A model generated the notes under the pieces. The model worked only from the letters and a program-made list of their open reading frames with translations. It ran no database searches and was not told where the DNA came from. A stretch of 11,034 bases of DNA from JBGPIT01 sp041485125 (GTDB lineage: Bacteria; Desulfobacterota; Binatia; UTPRO1). Position numbers and translations under genes: made by a program. This document shows positions 1 to 7,971 of this stretch, one piece after another. Positions within the stretch are counted from its first letter, which is position 1. Each line of letters opens with the position of its first letter. The stretch lies in NCBI GenBank assembly GCA_041485125.1, contig JBGPIT010000149.1, positions 1 through 11,034 on the forward strand. The letters run 5' to 3'.

Positions 1-511
1 CGTGCGGATAGCGGTCGTAGGCCTCGGGGCGGAGCCCGACCTTGTCGAGCAGCTCCTCGACGCGCCGGCGCTTCTCCGCACCGCGCGCGAGCTTGTGCAC
101 CTCGATGCCCTCGGCGACGATCGACCCGACCCGCATGCGCGGGTTCAGTGACGAGTACGGGTCCTGGAAGATGATCTGCATCTCGCGGCGCATCCGGCGC
201 ATCTCGCGCGCGGCGAGCGCCCGGAGGTCGCGGCCGTCGAAGCGGATCTCGCCGGCATCGGGCTCGACCAGCCGGAGGATGCAGCGGCCGAGTGTGGTCT
301 TGCCGCAGCCCGACTCGCCGACCACGCCGAGCGTCTCACCCCGCCGGATCGTCAAGTCGACGCCTTCGACGGCGTGCACCGCAAGTCCGCTGCGCGAGAA
401 GAACCCGCGCCGGACCGGGTAGCGCTTGCAGAGGCCGCGCACCTCGAGGAGCGACTCGCCGGCGGCGCGCTCCGCGCGTGGCGGCGTCTCGGCGGCGTGC
501 GGCAGCGTCAT
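1..511 (-). CDS. oppF: Oligo/dipeptide ABC transporter ATPase, OppF/DppF type (3' end beyond window)
   Basis: Second ATPase subunit of a peptide-type ABC importer; it hydrolyses ATP at the cytoplasmic face to drive uptake. The reading frame starts at ATG 511-509 and runs off the window, giving about 170 residues. Visible in order: an N-terminal beta-strand region (LLEVRGLCKRY, residues 21-31), Walker A GESGCGKTT (65-73), and the Q-loop FQDPYSSLNPR (115-125), whose wording is typical of OppF/DppF. The ABC signature, Walker B, H-loop and C-terminal oligopeptide-transporter domain lie outside the window. The start overlaps the stop of the upstream oppD gene in an ATGA (511-508), so translation is probably coupled. 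The OppF assignment rather than OppD rests on gene order and on the FQDPYSSLNPR form; the Walker A motif alone would not separate them. Substrate is not deducible from the ATPase. Confidence 0.93.
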   Translation of the reverse strand, partial: MTLPHAAETPPRAERAAGESLLEVRGLCKRYPVRRGFFSRSGLAVHAVEGVDLTIRRGETLGVVGESGCGKTTLGRCILRLVEPDAGEIRFDGRDLRALAAREMRRMRREMQIIFQDPYSSLNPRMRVGSIVAEGIEVHKLARGAEKRRRVEELLDKVGLRPEAYDRYPH

Positions 512-1503
512 GCGCAGATGCACGCCGCCCACCCACCGGGCGCCTTCTCCTCGAGCGGCGGGTCGACGCGTGCGCAGTCGTCGATCGCGCGCGGACAACG
601 ATCGCGGAAGCGGCAGCCGCTCGGCAGCGCCAGCATGCTCGGAACCGAGCCTGGCAGCGCCTCGAGACGACGGCCGCTGCCACCCATCGTGCCCATCGCG
701 CGCAGCAACGCGACCGTGTACGGATGCAGCGGACGCTCGAAGAGATCGAGAACGGTCGCGCGCTCGACGATCCGGCCCGCGTACATCACGACCACCTGGT
801 CCGCCTGCTCGGCGATCACGCCGAGGTCGTGGGTGATCAGCATCATCGCCATGCCGAGGCGCTCGCGCAGGTCGCGCAAGAGATCGAGGATCTGCGCCTG
901 GATCGTCACGTCGAGCGCCGTCGTCGGCTCGTCGGCGATCAGGAGGCTCGGCTCGCACGCGAGCGCCATCGCGATCATCGCACGCTGGCGCATGCCGCCG
1001 GAGAGCTCGTGCGGGTAGCTGTCGGCGCGCCGCTCGGGCTCCGGCATCTCGACCAGGCGGAGCGAGTCGATCACCTTGCGACGGGTCGCCGCGCGATCGA
1101 GCCGCTGATGCAGTCGGATCGCCTCGGCGATCTGGTTGCCGATCGTGAAGACCGGGTTCAGCGACGTCATCGGCTCCTGGAAGATCATCGCGATCTCACC
1201 GCCGCGCACGGCGCGCATCGCGCGCTCGGAGAGGCCGAGCAGATCGCGCCCCTTGTAGACGATCGCGCCCGAGACGATCCGCCCCGGCGGCGTGATGAGG
1301 CGGAGGATCGACATCGCGGTGACGCTCTTGCCGCAGCCCGACTCGCCGAGGACGCCGAGCGTCCGGCCGGCAGGCACGCTGAAGCTGACCCCGTCGACGG
1401 CGCGGATCACGCCCGCTTCGGTCTCGAAGTGCGTGTGCAGGTCGCGGACGTCGAGCAGCGGCGCGGCGGCGTCGACGCGCGCCTCTCCGGCGACGGCGCT
1501 CAC
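508..1503 (-). CDS. oppD: Oligo/dipeptide ABC transporter ATPase, OppD/DppD type
   Basis: First ATPase subunit of the peptide-type importer, 331 aa, full length for the family. Walker A GESGCGKS is at 53-60, Q-loop FQEPMTSLNPV at 108-118, ABC signature LSGGM at 167-171, Walker B LLIADEP at 187-193 and H-loop His225 in MLITHDLG. The C-terminal oligopeptide/dipeptide transporter domain follows (about 250-331), with the cysteine cluster C297, C303, C310 and C328/C330. In this family these cysteines form a cysteine-rich region reported to hold an iron-sulfur cluster in some OppD/DppD proteins. Translation starts at GTG 1503-1501, which overlaps the oppC stop as GTGA; the stop overlaps the oppF start as ATGA. 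Both nucleotide-binding halves therefore appear to be made by coupled translation. All catalytic motifs are intact. Confidence 0.95.
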   Translation of the reverse strand: MSAVAGEARVDAAAPLLDVRDLHTHFETEAGVIRAVDGVSFSVPAGRTLGVLGESGCGKSVTAMSILRLITPPGRIVSGAIVYKGRDLLGLSERAMRAVRGGEIAMIFQEPMTSLNPVFTIGNQIAEAIRLHQRLDRAATRRKVIDSLRLVEMPEPERRADSYPHELSGGMRQRAMIAMALACEPSLLIADEPTTALDVTIQAQILDLLRDLRERLGMAMMLITHDLGVIAEQADQVVVMYAGRIVERATVLDLFERPLHPYTVALLRAMGTMGGSGRRLEALPGSVPSMLALPSGCRFRDRCPRAIDDCARVDPPLEEKAPGGWAACICA

Positions 1504-2552
1504 CCGCGCACCCCGACGCTACGCGGATCGAGGAGGTCGCGCAGATAGTCGCCGAGGAAGTTGAACGCCATGATCGTCACGAAAATAAACAGCCCCGGCG
1601 CCAAGATCCAGGGGAACTGCGCGATGCTCTGGACGTTCTGCGCGTCGGCGAGCAGGTTGCCCCAGCTCGCGTTCGGCTCCTGAATGCCGAGGCCGAGCAG
1701 CGAGAGCGCGCTCTCGCCGAGGATGAAGCCGGGAATGCTGAGCGTCGCGGCGACGATCGTGTAGCCGAACGTGGCGGGCACGACGTGCCGGACGATGATG
1801 CGCGCGCGGCTCGCACCGAGGGCCCGCGCGCTCTGCACGTAGTCGAGCTCGCGGATCGACGCCACCATGCCGCGGATGATGCGCGCGAACCCGGCCCAGC
1901 GGATGAAGCTCATGATCACGACGATCATGACGAAGGTCTGCGCCGAGCTGAGCGAGGCGGGGATGGCGGCCGCCAAGGCGAGCAGGAAGTAGAACGACGG
2001 CAGCGACATGAGCACCTCGGTGAGGCGCATGACCACGTCGTCGAAACGGCCGCCGACGTAGCCCGCGGTCGCGCCGACCACGATCCCGATCGCGAAGCTG
2101 ATCGCGACGCCGACGATCCCGACGGTCAGGCTGATGCGGCTGCCGTAGACGATCCGCGAGAAGAGGTCACGGCCGAGCCCGTCGGTGCCCAGCAGAAAGA
2201 CGCGCTGGTCCGGATTGGCGGTCGTGAGCAAGCTGCCGCGCTGGAGCCAGACCAGCGGGACCTTCTCCTCGGTCGGCGCGTAGACGCGACCCGAGGCGCC
2301 GCGGAGCGCGTAACGATGGGTGTAGAGCACGCTTTCGGACGTCCACTGCGAGGGCGGGTTCAGGTGAATCGCCGACGGCGGGTGATACGGAGAGTCGCGG
2401 TTCTGGGTGGCATAGTCGTAGGGCGCGACGACGGGCGCGAACAGCGCGACGGCGTAGAGGACCGTCAAGACGCCGACGCTCGCGAGGACCGGCCAGCTCA
2501 TGCGCCGGATCGACGACGCCCGACGGCGCCGGCCCGCGGCGTGCGGCGCCAC
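1500..2552 (-). CDS. oppC: Peptide-type ABC transporter permease, OppC/DppC family with enlarged periplasmic loop
   Basis: Inner-membrane permease subunit, 350 aa, pairing with OppB to form the translocation channel. After a basic cytoplasmic N-terminus (residues 1-18) comes TM1 (about 22-43, an OppC_N-type segment). A periplasmic stretch of about 70 residues follows before the family motif LLGTDGLGRDLFSR (120-133). Five more hydrophobic segments lie at about 140-163, 180-200, 205-222, 262-285 and 314-335. The EAA-like cytoplasmic loop, which contacts the ATPases, is YVQSARALGASRARIIVRHV (238-257). The permease domain ends GDYLRDLLDPR, as usual for OppC. The periplasmic insert is longer than in E. 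coli OppC/DppC, but similar insertions occur in some relatives. The start is uncertain: GTG 2552 is used here, 31 bp after the oppB stop with a weak GAAG ahead of it; ATG at 2501 would shorten the protein by 17 residues before TM1. Confidence 0.92.
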   Translation of the reverse strand: MAPHAAGRRRRASSIRRMSWPVLASVGVLTVLYAVALFAPVVAPYDYATQNRDSPYHPPSAIHLNPPSQWTSESVLYTHRYALRGASGRVYAPTEEKVPLVWLQRGSLLTTANPDQRVFLLGTDGLGRDLFSRIVYGSRISLTVGIVGVAISFAIGIVVGATAGYVGGRFDDVVMRLTEVLMSLPSFYFLLALAAAIPASLSSAQTFVMIVVIMSFIRWAGFARIIRGMVASIRELDYVQSARALGASRARIIVRHVVPATFGYTIVAATLSIPGFILGESALSLLGLGIQEPNASWGNLLADAQNVQSIAQFPWILAPGLFIFVTIMAFNFLGDYLRDLLDPRSVGVRG

Positions 2553-2583
2553 GAGGACTTCGGCGCTCGCGTCGACGGCGGTG

Positions 2584-3567
2584 CTAACGAGCGGCCTCCA
2601 GGCGCGCGAAATCGATACGCGGGTCGACCAAGGTGAGCGCCACGTCGGCGACGAGATTGCCGAGCAAGAGCAGCACCGATCCCATCAGCACCGAGCCCAT
2701 GACCAGGTAGAGGTCGAGCGAGCGCACGGCGTCGAGCATCAGGGTCCCGAGCCCTTGCAGATTCATGACCGCCTCGACGAGCGCGGCGCCGCCGAGCAAG
2801 GTCCCGAGCTCGTAGCCGGCGAGGGTCACGAACGGGTTCAGCGCGTTGCGGAGAATGTGCTTGCCGACGACGAGCCGCTCCGGCAGGCCTTTGGCGCGCG
2901 CGGTGCGGACGTACTCCGCGTTCTGGATCTCGAGGATGTTGCTGCGCATGAGGCGCATCAGGCTCGCCATCCCGCTCAGACCGAGCACGATGACCGGCAG
3001 GACCAGGTGCGAGGCGCGGTCGACGATCTGCTCCCACGGACCGAGCAGCGGGTAGTCGAGCGACGTCGTGCCGCCGACCGGAAACCAGCCGGTCTGAAGC
3101 GCGACGTACATCAGGAGGAAGGCGAGAAAGAAGTTCGGGATCGCCATGCCGAAGAAGGCGGCGAAGGAGAGCGCGCGATCCAGAAACGAGCCGCGCCAGA
3201 GCGCGACCGCGATGCCGATCGGAATCGCGAGCGCCCACGAGAAGACCATGCTCGCAACCGCGAGGATCAGCGTGTTCAGCGCGCGCGAGCCGATGAGATC
3301 GAGCACGGCGACGCGATACGCGATCGACACGCCGAGATCGAGGTGCACGACCCGCCACAGCCAGCGCAGGTACCGCACCAGGAGCGGCTCCCCGTAGCCG
3401 AACTCGATCTCCATCTGGCGAATCATGTCGGGCGAGATCGAGGGGTTCATCCGCAAGCTCGCGAAGAAGTCGCCCGGCGCGAGGTCGACGACGACGAACG
3501 ACAAGAAGGTGATGCCGACCAGGAGCGGGATCATCACCAGCAGGCGGCGAAGAATGAAGCGCAGCAC
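2584..3567 (-). CDS. oppB: Peptide-type ABC transporter permease, OppB/DppB family
   Basis: Inner-membrane permease subunit, 327 aa. It begins MLRFILRRLLVMIPLLVGIT, the classic OppB/DppB amino terminus, with TM1 at about 10-29. A periplasmic loop contains DLAPGD and LRYLRWLWRVVHLDLGVS-type sequence (to about 81). Hydrophobic segments follow at about 98-122, 133-156, 187-206, 245-266 and 285-311. The EAA-like loop YVRTARAKGLPERLVVGKHI is at 219-238, and the protein ends with the usual LTLVDPRI. The frame stays open far upstream, but that part reads antisense-like through the binding-protein gene's C-terminus. GTG 3567-3565, eight bases after the binding-protein stop (TAG 3578-3576), gives the family's exact N-terminus and is the chosen start. 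No strong Shine-Dalgarno is visible, so reinitiation after the upstream stop is likely. Confidence 0.95.
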   Translation of the reverse strand: MLRFILRRLLVMIPLLVGITFLSFVVVDLAPGDFFASLRMNPSISPDMIRQMEIEFGYGEPLLVRYLRWLWRVVHLDLGVSIAYRVAVLDLIGSRALNTLILAVASMVFSWALAIPIGIAVALWRGSFLDRALSFAAFFGMAIPNFFLAFLLMYVALQTGWFPVGGTTSLDYPLLGPWEQIVDRASHLVLPVIVLGLSGMASLMRLMRSNILEIQNAEYVRTARAKGLPERLVVGKHILRNALNPFVTLAGYELGTLLGGAALVEAVMNLQGLGTLMLDAVRSLDLYLVMGSVLMGSVLLLLGNLVADVALTLVDPRIDFARLEAAR

Positions 3568-3575
3568 GTGCGTCG

Positions 3576-5297
3576 CTACTCGGCCGGGCGAATCGCGATC
3601 CGCTCCGGCTTGTACAGGCCCCACACCGTCGGCTCGACGTGCTCGAGATACGACTTGAACGCGACGAAGCGCTCCTGGCGGACGAGTTGGATGAGCGGCA
3701 GCTCGCGATGCAAGATCTCCTGGATCTTCCAGTAGTGCTGCTTGCGGGCGTCGAGGTCGAGCTCGCGCGCACCGAGATCGAGCTCGTGGTCGATCTCCGC
3801 CTCCCACGGCGTAGCGGGCTGCGGCTGGTTCGGCTGCCAGAGGTGGAGATTGCCGGACGACCGCAACAGGTTGGCGGAGTTGTGCGGCTCGACGCCGCCG
3901 GTGAAGCCCATCACCATCGCGTCCCAGTCGAAGTTGCTCGAAAGCTTCTCGACCAGCGTCGAGAACTCGAGCGGCCGGTAGTTGACGCGCAGGCCGAGCT
4001 TCGCCCAGTCCTCCTTGAGGATCGAGCACAGCCGTTCGCGCACCTGGTTGCCGGCGTTGGTCGAGAGGTCGAAGACGAGCGGATTGCCGTGCGCGTCCTC
4101 GCGCACGCCGTCAGCGTCGCGGTCGACGTAGCCGCCCGCCTCGAGCAGCGCTTTGGCGCGGTCGAGATCGTAATCGTACGGCTTCAGGTTCGGGTTCGCG
4201 AAGATCTTGTTCTCCGGCGAGATCAACGACACCGCCGGCTGTCCGTAGCCGAAGAAGGTGTTCCGTACCATGCTCTGCGCATCGACGCTGTGGGCGATCG
4301 CGTTCAGGAACTTCGGATCGGTGAACCAGTCGAGCCGCGGGTCGCGCCGTTCGCCTTGGACGTAGTGCGCCGGATTGCGGTTGAAGGCGACGAACAGCAT
4401 GCCGGTATCGAGCCCGATCCGCTCGACGTTGACGCCGAGACGCTCGCTGCGGTTGCGGACGTCGTCGATCTCCTCGGGTCGCGGCGCGTAGTAGTGCAGC
4501 TGGTTGTCGAGGAATTTGAGATAGATCGTGTTTTGGTCGGGGACGATCAGCAGGGTCTGCGCCGCGAGCTTCGGCAGCTGGCTGCCGTCGGCGTCCCGCA
4601 TCCAGTACGTCGGGTTGCGCTCGTACTGCAGGAACTGCGACGGCACGTAGCGCGTCATGCGATACGCGCCGGTGCCGATGATCTTCTCCGGCGGGGTGTC
4701 GATCCCCCACTGCTGCACGAAGGTCTTGTTGGCGAGCGCCTCGCCGAGCACGTGCTTCGGCAGGATGTCGAAGCCGATGCTGTTCAAGAGCGGCGCGAAG
4801 GGCTCCTTCAAGTGCAGCCGTATCGTCAAGGGATCGACGACCTCGGTGCGGATCCGGTCGCCGCCGATGGTCAGGATGTGCTTCACGCTGTTCGGAACGT
4901 TCGGGTCGTAGACCGCGTCGAGCGTGAACGCGACGTCGTCGGCGGTGAACGGCACGCCGTCGTGCCATTTGATGCCGTCACGCAGGTGGAACGTCCACGT
5001 CGTGCCGGCATCGTCGTGCTCCCAGCGCTCGGCGAGGATCGGCTCGGGCAACGTGGTCTTGGGATCGAGGCGCACCAGCGCATCGAAGAGCTTGTCGGTC
5101 GCCTCCGCCGACGCCGCATCGACGGCGATGAGAGGGTTGAAGGTCTTGGGATCGCTGATCGTCGCCGTGACCAGGCGGTCGCCGCGCCGGAGGCGGTCCT
5201 CGCCGCCACCGCGCCGGCAGGCCACCGTGCCGAGGCAGAGCGCGAGCATCGCGGCGGCCGTGCCGAGCCGTGTGAGCGTCGAGCGCGTGCGCGTCAT
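3576..5297 (-). CDS. ABC transporter solute-binding lipoprotein, family 5 (peptide/nickel-type)
   Basis: Extracytoplasmic substrate-binding protein of the Opp-type system, 573 aa, normal for SBP_bac_5. It has a basic N-terminus, a hydrophobic stretch (about 11-26) and a candidate lipobox Cys27 (GTVAC). Threonine sits at -3 where L/V/I is usual, so lipidation is likely but not certain. The family signature region is ILAERWEHDDAGTTWTFHLR (87-106), followed by DGIKWHDGVPFTADDVAFTL (107-126). A DRDADG element (392-397) in GGYVDRDADGVRED resembles a calcium-binding DxDxDG loop and is common in this family. Gene order (binding protein, B, C, D, F) makes a peptide or peptide-like ligand most probable; nickel, sugars or opines cannot be excluded from sequence alone. 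The ATG at 5297 overlaps the stop of the upstream lipoprotein gene as ATGA, so the two are translationally linked. Confidence 0.94.
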   Translation of the reverse strand: MTRTRSTLTRLGTAAAMLALCLGTVACRRGGGEDRLRRGDRLVTATISDPKTFNPLIAVDAASAEATDKLFDALVRLDPKTTLPEPILAERWEHDDAGTTWTFHLRDGIKWHDGVPFTADDVAFTLDAVYDPNVPNSVKHILTIGGDRIRTEVVDPLTIRLHLKEPFAPLLNSIGFDILPKHVLGEALANKTFVQQWGIDTPPEKIIGTGAYRMTRYVPSQFLQYERNPTYWMRDADGSQLPKLAAQTLLIVPDQNTIYLKFLDNQLHYYAPRPEEIDDVRNRSERLGVNVERIGLDTGMLFVAFNRNPAHYVQGERRDPRLDWFTDPKFLNAIAHSVDAQSMVRNTFFGYGQPAVSLISPENKIFANPNLKPYDYDLDRAKALLEAGGYVDRDADGVREDAHGNPLVFDLSTNAGNQVRERLCSILKEDWAKLGLRVNYRPLEFSTLVEKLSSNFDWDAMVMGFTGGVEPHNSANLLRSSGNLHLWQPNQPQPATPWEAEIDHELDLGARELDLDARKQHYWKIQEILHRELPLIQLVRQERFVAFKSYLEHVEPTVWGLYKPERIAIRPAE

Positions 5298-6118
5298 GGC
5301 GCCGCGACCTCCGGCGAGTACGCCGCGATCGCGCGCTCCTCGACACCCGCGCGTGCCGGGATCGCGAAGAGTTCGGGCGCGATCTTCGCGTCGAGCGCCG
5401 GCGTCGTGTAGCGGACGTGGATCGCACGGTCGCCGGGAAGGGTGCGGACGTCGATGCTGAAGGGAAAGGTGACACCGTCGATCGGGCGGAGGTCGCCGAA
5501 GTCGACGCGCAGCATGCTGCCGCCGGCGATCGGCGTCTCGGCCGCGACCGGCGCGAGCGTCCGCGGCGCGAGCCAGATGCGCTGCCGGCCTGCCGCGACG
5601 GGCACGGTGAGCAGCAGCAGCTGCTTGTCGGCATCCGTCGTGACGGTGGCGACGGCGGTCGGCGTGCGCTCCGGGGGCGATCCGAGCAAGACGGTGACGA
5701 TGTCCTCGACCGACATCGGTACCGCGGCGTACGCGGCGATGCTCTCGGCGCTTGCGGTTCCGCGATAGACGGTATTCTCGCGCCGCACGTAGAGCGCGAG
5801 CTCGCGGCCGTCGCTGGCAATCACCGCGATCGCGCCGAGCGGGCCGAGCACCTCGAGCCGGAGCCGCGCCGGACCTTCGACCACGACGGCATGACGCGAG
5901 CCGACCGTCTTCCCCGCGCTCTCATAGCTGATCCGGGCGAAGCCTCGCACGGTCGCGATCGCGGCGCGACGCCGGGCGAGCGTCGCGAGCAACCCCTCGG
6001 CGCTCGGCAGCGTCGCCGGCAGCTGCGGGCGCACCCGCGCCGGTTGGCAGCCGAAGAGGATCGTGCAGGCGACGAGGGCGCAGCAACAGGCGACGATCCG
6101 GCTAGATACCCGTGCCAC
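5294..6118 (-). CDS. DUF4292/LolB-like lipoprotein
   Basis: Predicted lipoprotein of 274 aa. The hydrophobic signal (about 8-23, rich in cysteines at 11-13 and 18) ends in the lipobox LFGC, with Cys24 as the acylation site and QPA after it. The mature part starts with a helix (LLATLARRRAAIATVRGFAR, about 43-62). It continues as alternating beta strands such as RHAVVVEGPARLRLEVLGPL (79-98) and RELALYVRRENTVYRG, the pattern of DUF4292 and LolA/LolB half-barrel proteins, which bind lipid or lipoprotein acyl chains. Function here is inferred by fold resemblance only; no catalytic motif is seen. It lies between a TPR lipoprotein (17-bp overlap, 6102-6118) and the ABC binding protein (4-bp overlap). 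The start is GTG 6118, with GGA three bases and GGGAA further upstream; no ATG gives a complete signal peptide. Confidence 0.75.
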   Translation of the reverse strand: MARVSSRIVACCCALVACTILFGCQPARVRPQLPATLPSAEGLLATLARRRAAIATVRGFARISYESAGKTVGSRHAVVVEGPARLRLEVLGPLGAIAVIASDGRELALYVRRENTVYRGTASAESIAAYAAVPMSVEDIVTVLLGSPPERTPTAVATVTTDADKQLLLLTVPVAAGRQRIWLAPRTLAPVAAETPIAGGSMLRVDFGDLRPIDGVTFPFSIDVRTLPGDRAIHVRYTTPALDAKIAPELFAIPARAGVEERAIAAYSPEVAAP

Positions 6119-7874
6119 TCGTCCGGGTTCCCGCTCCGAGCGCGTCGAGCTTCACCTTCAGCCGGTCGATCTGCTCCTGCTCTTTCGACTTGCGCAGCGC
6201 CTCTTGGTAGACGCGCACCGCGTCGCGAGTCTTGCCGAGCTTGTCGTAGGCGTCGCCGAGGTGCTCGGTGACGGTCGGATCGTCGCCCGCGCGCTCGATC
6301 GCGCGCTCGAGCTGATCGACGGCCTTCTGGTAGTCGCCACGCTGGTAGTACACCCAGCCGAGCGAGTCGATGAAGTAACCATCGTCGGGCTCGATCGCGA
6401 GCGCGCGGCGGATCAGCTTCTCGGCCTCGTCGAGTTGCTCGCCGAGCTCGGCGTAGGTGTAGCCGAGATAGTTGAGCGCTGCCGCGTTCTGCGGATTCAA
6501 GGTGATCGCCCGCTGCATCATCTCGATCGCCTTGCCCTTGTTCTTCGCCTCGTCGTAGACGGCGCCGAGCGCGAACACCTGCTGGTCATTTTCGGGCTCG
6601 AGGCGCACCGCCTCTTCGAGCGCGACGATCGCGTGCTGAAAGTCCTTACGATCGCGATGCAGCGCCGACAGGTAGGTGAGCAGCTCGGGGATGCGACCCT
6701 TCACCGCAAGCGCATGCTCGAGCTCGCGGATCGCGTCGTCGCCGCGGTCCTGCTTCTGGTACACGGCGGCGGTCTGGATGCGCGCGTCGACGTAGTACTC
6801 GGACTCGGGACTGATACGCTCGAACTCGGCGACCGCCTTCGCGTACTCCTTGGTCTGCGCGTAGATGCTCGCGAGATAGTATCGGACCCGCTCGTTCTGC
6901 GGCTCGGCGGCGAGCACCAGGTTGAGCTCGGTCGCGGCGCGATCGTACTCGCCCTTCTCGAAGTAGATGAGCGCGATCTTGATGCGGGTCTCTTGCGGAT
7001 CGGGCTCGATCTTCTCGAGCGCATGATACTGCAGCAGCGCCTCGTCGAGCTTCTTCTGCCCGATGTAGAGGCCGCCGAGCCGCTTGCGGACGAGGGCGCT
7101 GTTCGGGTTCGAGGCGAGGATGTGTTGGTAGATGTCGATGGCGCGCCCGTACTGCTTTTGAAGCTCGTAGAGCGTCGCCAGATCCATCAGGATCAGCTCG
7201 GAGCGCGGATTGAGCTTGAGCGCCTCGCGGAAGTTGCGCTCGCCTTCGGGGTAGCGTCCCGCCGCGGTGTTGACCCGGCCGAGATAGTAATAGCCCAGCA
7301 CCGAGCGCGGGTTCAGACGGATCAGCTCCCCGAGCGTCGCCAGCGCCTCGTCGAACTTTCCCTGCTTGCCGTAGAGCGCGCCGAGATAGAGGTACGCTTC
7401 CTGGTTCGTCGGCTCGAGCTCGAGCACGCGACGGTACTCGGCCGTCGCCTCCTCTTGGCGGTCGAGCGCCGACAGAATGCCGGCAAGCAGGAGACGCGCC
7501 TCGGTGTTGTTCGGCTCGGTCGCCACGACGGCCCGACAATGCTCGAGCGCTTCCGCGAGCGCCCCGCCGCGCACGAGCAGCGTCGCAAGGCGCAAGCGCA
7601 GCAGAGCGCTCGAAGGATCGTGCTCGACCGCCGCACGGAACGCCTTCAACGCGACGTCGTAGTTGCCCTCATTGAGCGCGATCTCGCCCGTGAGAAAGTC
7701 GCCCATCGCCGTGACCGACGCGGGCATCTCGCCGCGTCGGGCCGGGAGCTCGATCGCGTTGGGATCCCACGCGAGCCGTTCGGGCGGCCGCGACAGCGCA
7801 CGCCGGGCTGGTCCGCATCCGGCAGCGAGAAGCAGTCCCGCGAGCAGCAAGCCGACGCGGAGTGGACGATACAT
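6102..7874 (-). CDS. Tetratricopeptide-repeat lipoprotein
   Basis: A 590-aa lipoprotein made almost wholly of TPR units. Starting from ATG 7874 it opens MYRPLRVGLLLAGLLLAAGC, a compact signal peptide with a canonical lipobox LAAGC (Cys20). A linker (21-53) follows, then about 14 to 15 helical repeats from about 54 to 565. Repeat signatures include ALKAFRAAVEHDPSSA (75-90), AEYRRVLELEPTNQEAYLYL (145-164), AIEMMQRAITLNPQNAAALN (449-468) and AVRVYQEAL (552-560). TPR arrays bind partner proteins; such lipoproteins commonly scaffold envelope assemblies, but the partner here is unknown. A TTG at 7916 would extend the frame by 14 residues and spoil the signal peptide, and it coincides with the -35 box of a predicted promoter, so it is rejected. 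No clear Shine-Dalgarno precedes the ATG. The 3' end overlaps the next lipoprotein gene by 17 bp. Confidence 0.88.
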   Translation of the reverse strand: MYRPLRVGLLLAGLLLAAGCGPARRALSRPPERLAWDPNAIELPARRGEMPASVTAMGDFLTGEIALNEGNYDVALKAFRAAVEHDPSSALLRLRLATLLVRGGALAEALEHCRAVVATEPNNTEARLLLAGILSALDRQEEATAEYRRVLELEPTNQEAYLYLGALYGKQGKFDEALATLGELIRLNPRSVLGYYYLGRVNTAAGRYPEGERNFREALKLNPRSELILMDLATLYELQKQYGRAIDIYQHILASNPNSALVRKRLGGLYIGQKKLDEALLQYHALEKIEPDPQETRIKIALIYFEKGEYDRAATELNLVLAAEPQNERVRYYLASIYAQTKEYAKAVAEFERISPESEYYVDARIQTAAVYQKQDRGDDAIRELEHALAVKGRIPELLTYLSALHRDRKDFQHAIVALEEAVRLEPENDQQVFALGAVYDEAKNKGKAIEMMQRAITLNPQNAAALNYLGYTYAELGEQLDEAEKLIRRALAIEPDDGYFIDSLGWVYYQRGDYQKAVDQLERAIERAGDDPTVTEHLGDAYDKLGKTRDAVRVYQEALRKSKEQEQIDRLKVKLDALGAGTRTSGTGI

Positions 7875-7887
7875 GACGGTGACTGAA

Positions 7888-7916
7888 ACGCTATCGGAGC
7901 TTTCTCGCACCGTCAA
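7888..7916 (-). promoter_or_regulatory. Predicted sigma70-type promoter for the TPR-lipoprotein/peptide ABC operon
   Basis: In the 97-bp gap after ispH, the minus strand carries TTGACG (7916-7911, five of six to the -35 consensus). An exact 17-bp spacer follows, then TAGCGT (7893-7888, matching the key first, second and sixth bases of the -10). Transcription would start near 7881, only about seven bases before the ATG at 7874. That fits the lack of a visible Shine-Dalgarno and suggests a nearly leaderless message. Inference from pattern only. Confidence 0.5.
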
Positions 7917-7971
7917 CGCGCATTGGCGCCGGTCGTGCGATGCGGACGACGGTGCGGCGCTCTCGTTGCGG

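Noticed and set aside
292..1548. Long plus-strand frame over oppD and oppF
   Set aside because: It is antisense to two ATPase genes with complete motifs, and its sequence is Arg/His/Ala-rich without any recognisable fold. The same holds for the frames at 2500-3735 and 7663-8895.
3568..4029. Upstream extension of oppB (frame open to 4029)
   Set aside because: The extension overlaps the C-terminal coding part of the binding protein and adds sequence unlike any permease. The OppB N-terminus fits exactly at GTG 3567.
3639..5411. 590-codon plus-strand open frame opposite the solute-binding protein gene
   Set aside because: It is antisense to an intact SBP_bac_5 gene. Its Arg/Val/Glu-rich translation matches no family and it crosses a real gene boundary.
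6063..7886. 607-codon plus-strand open frame opposite the TPR gene
   Set aside because: It is the mirror frame of a GC-rich gene with strong third-position GC. Its translation is low-complexity Leu/Arg/Val/Glu with no domain, while the opposite strand encodes clear TPR repeats and a lipobox.
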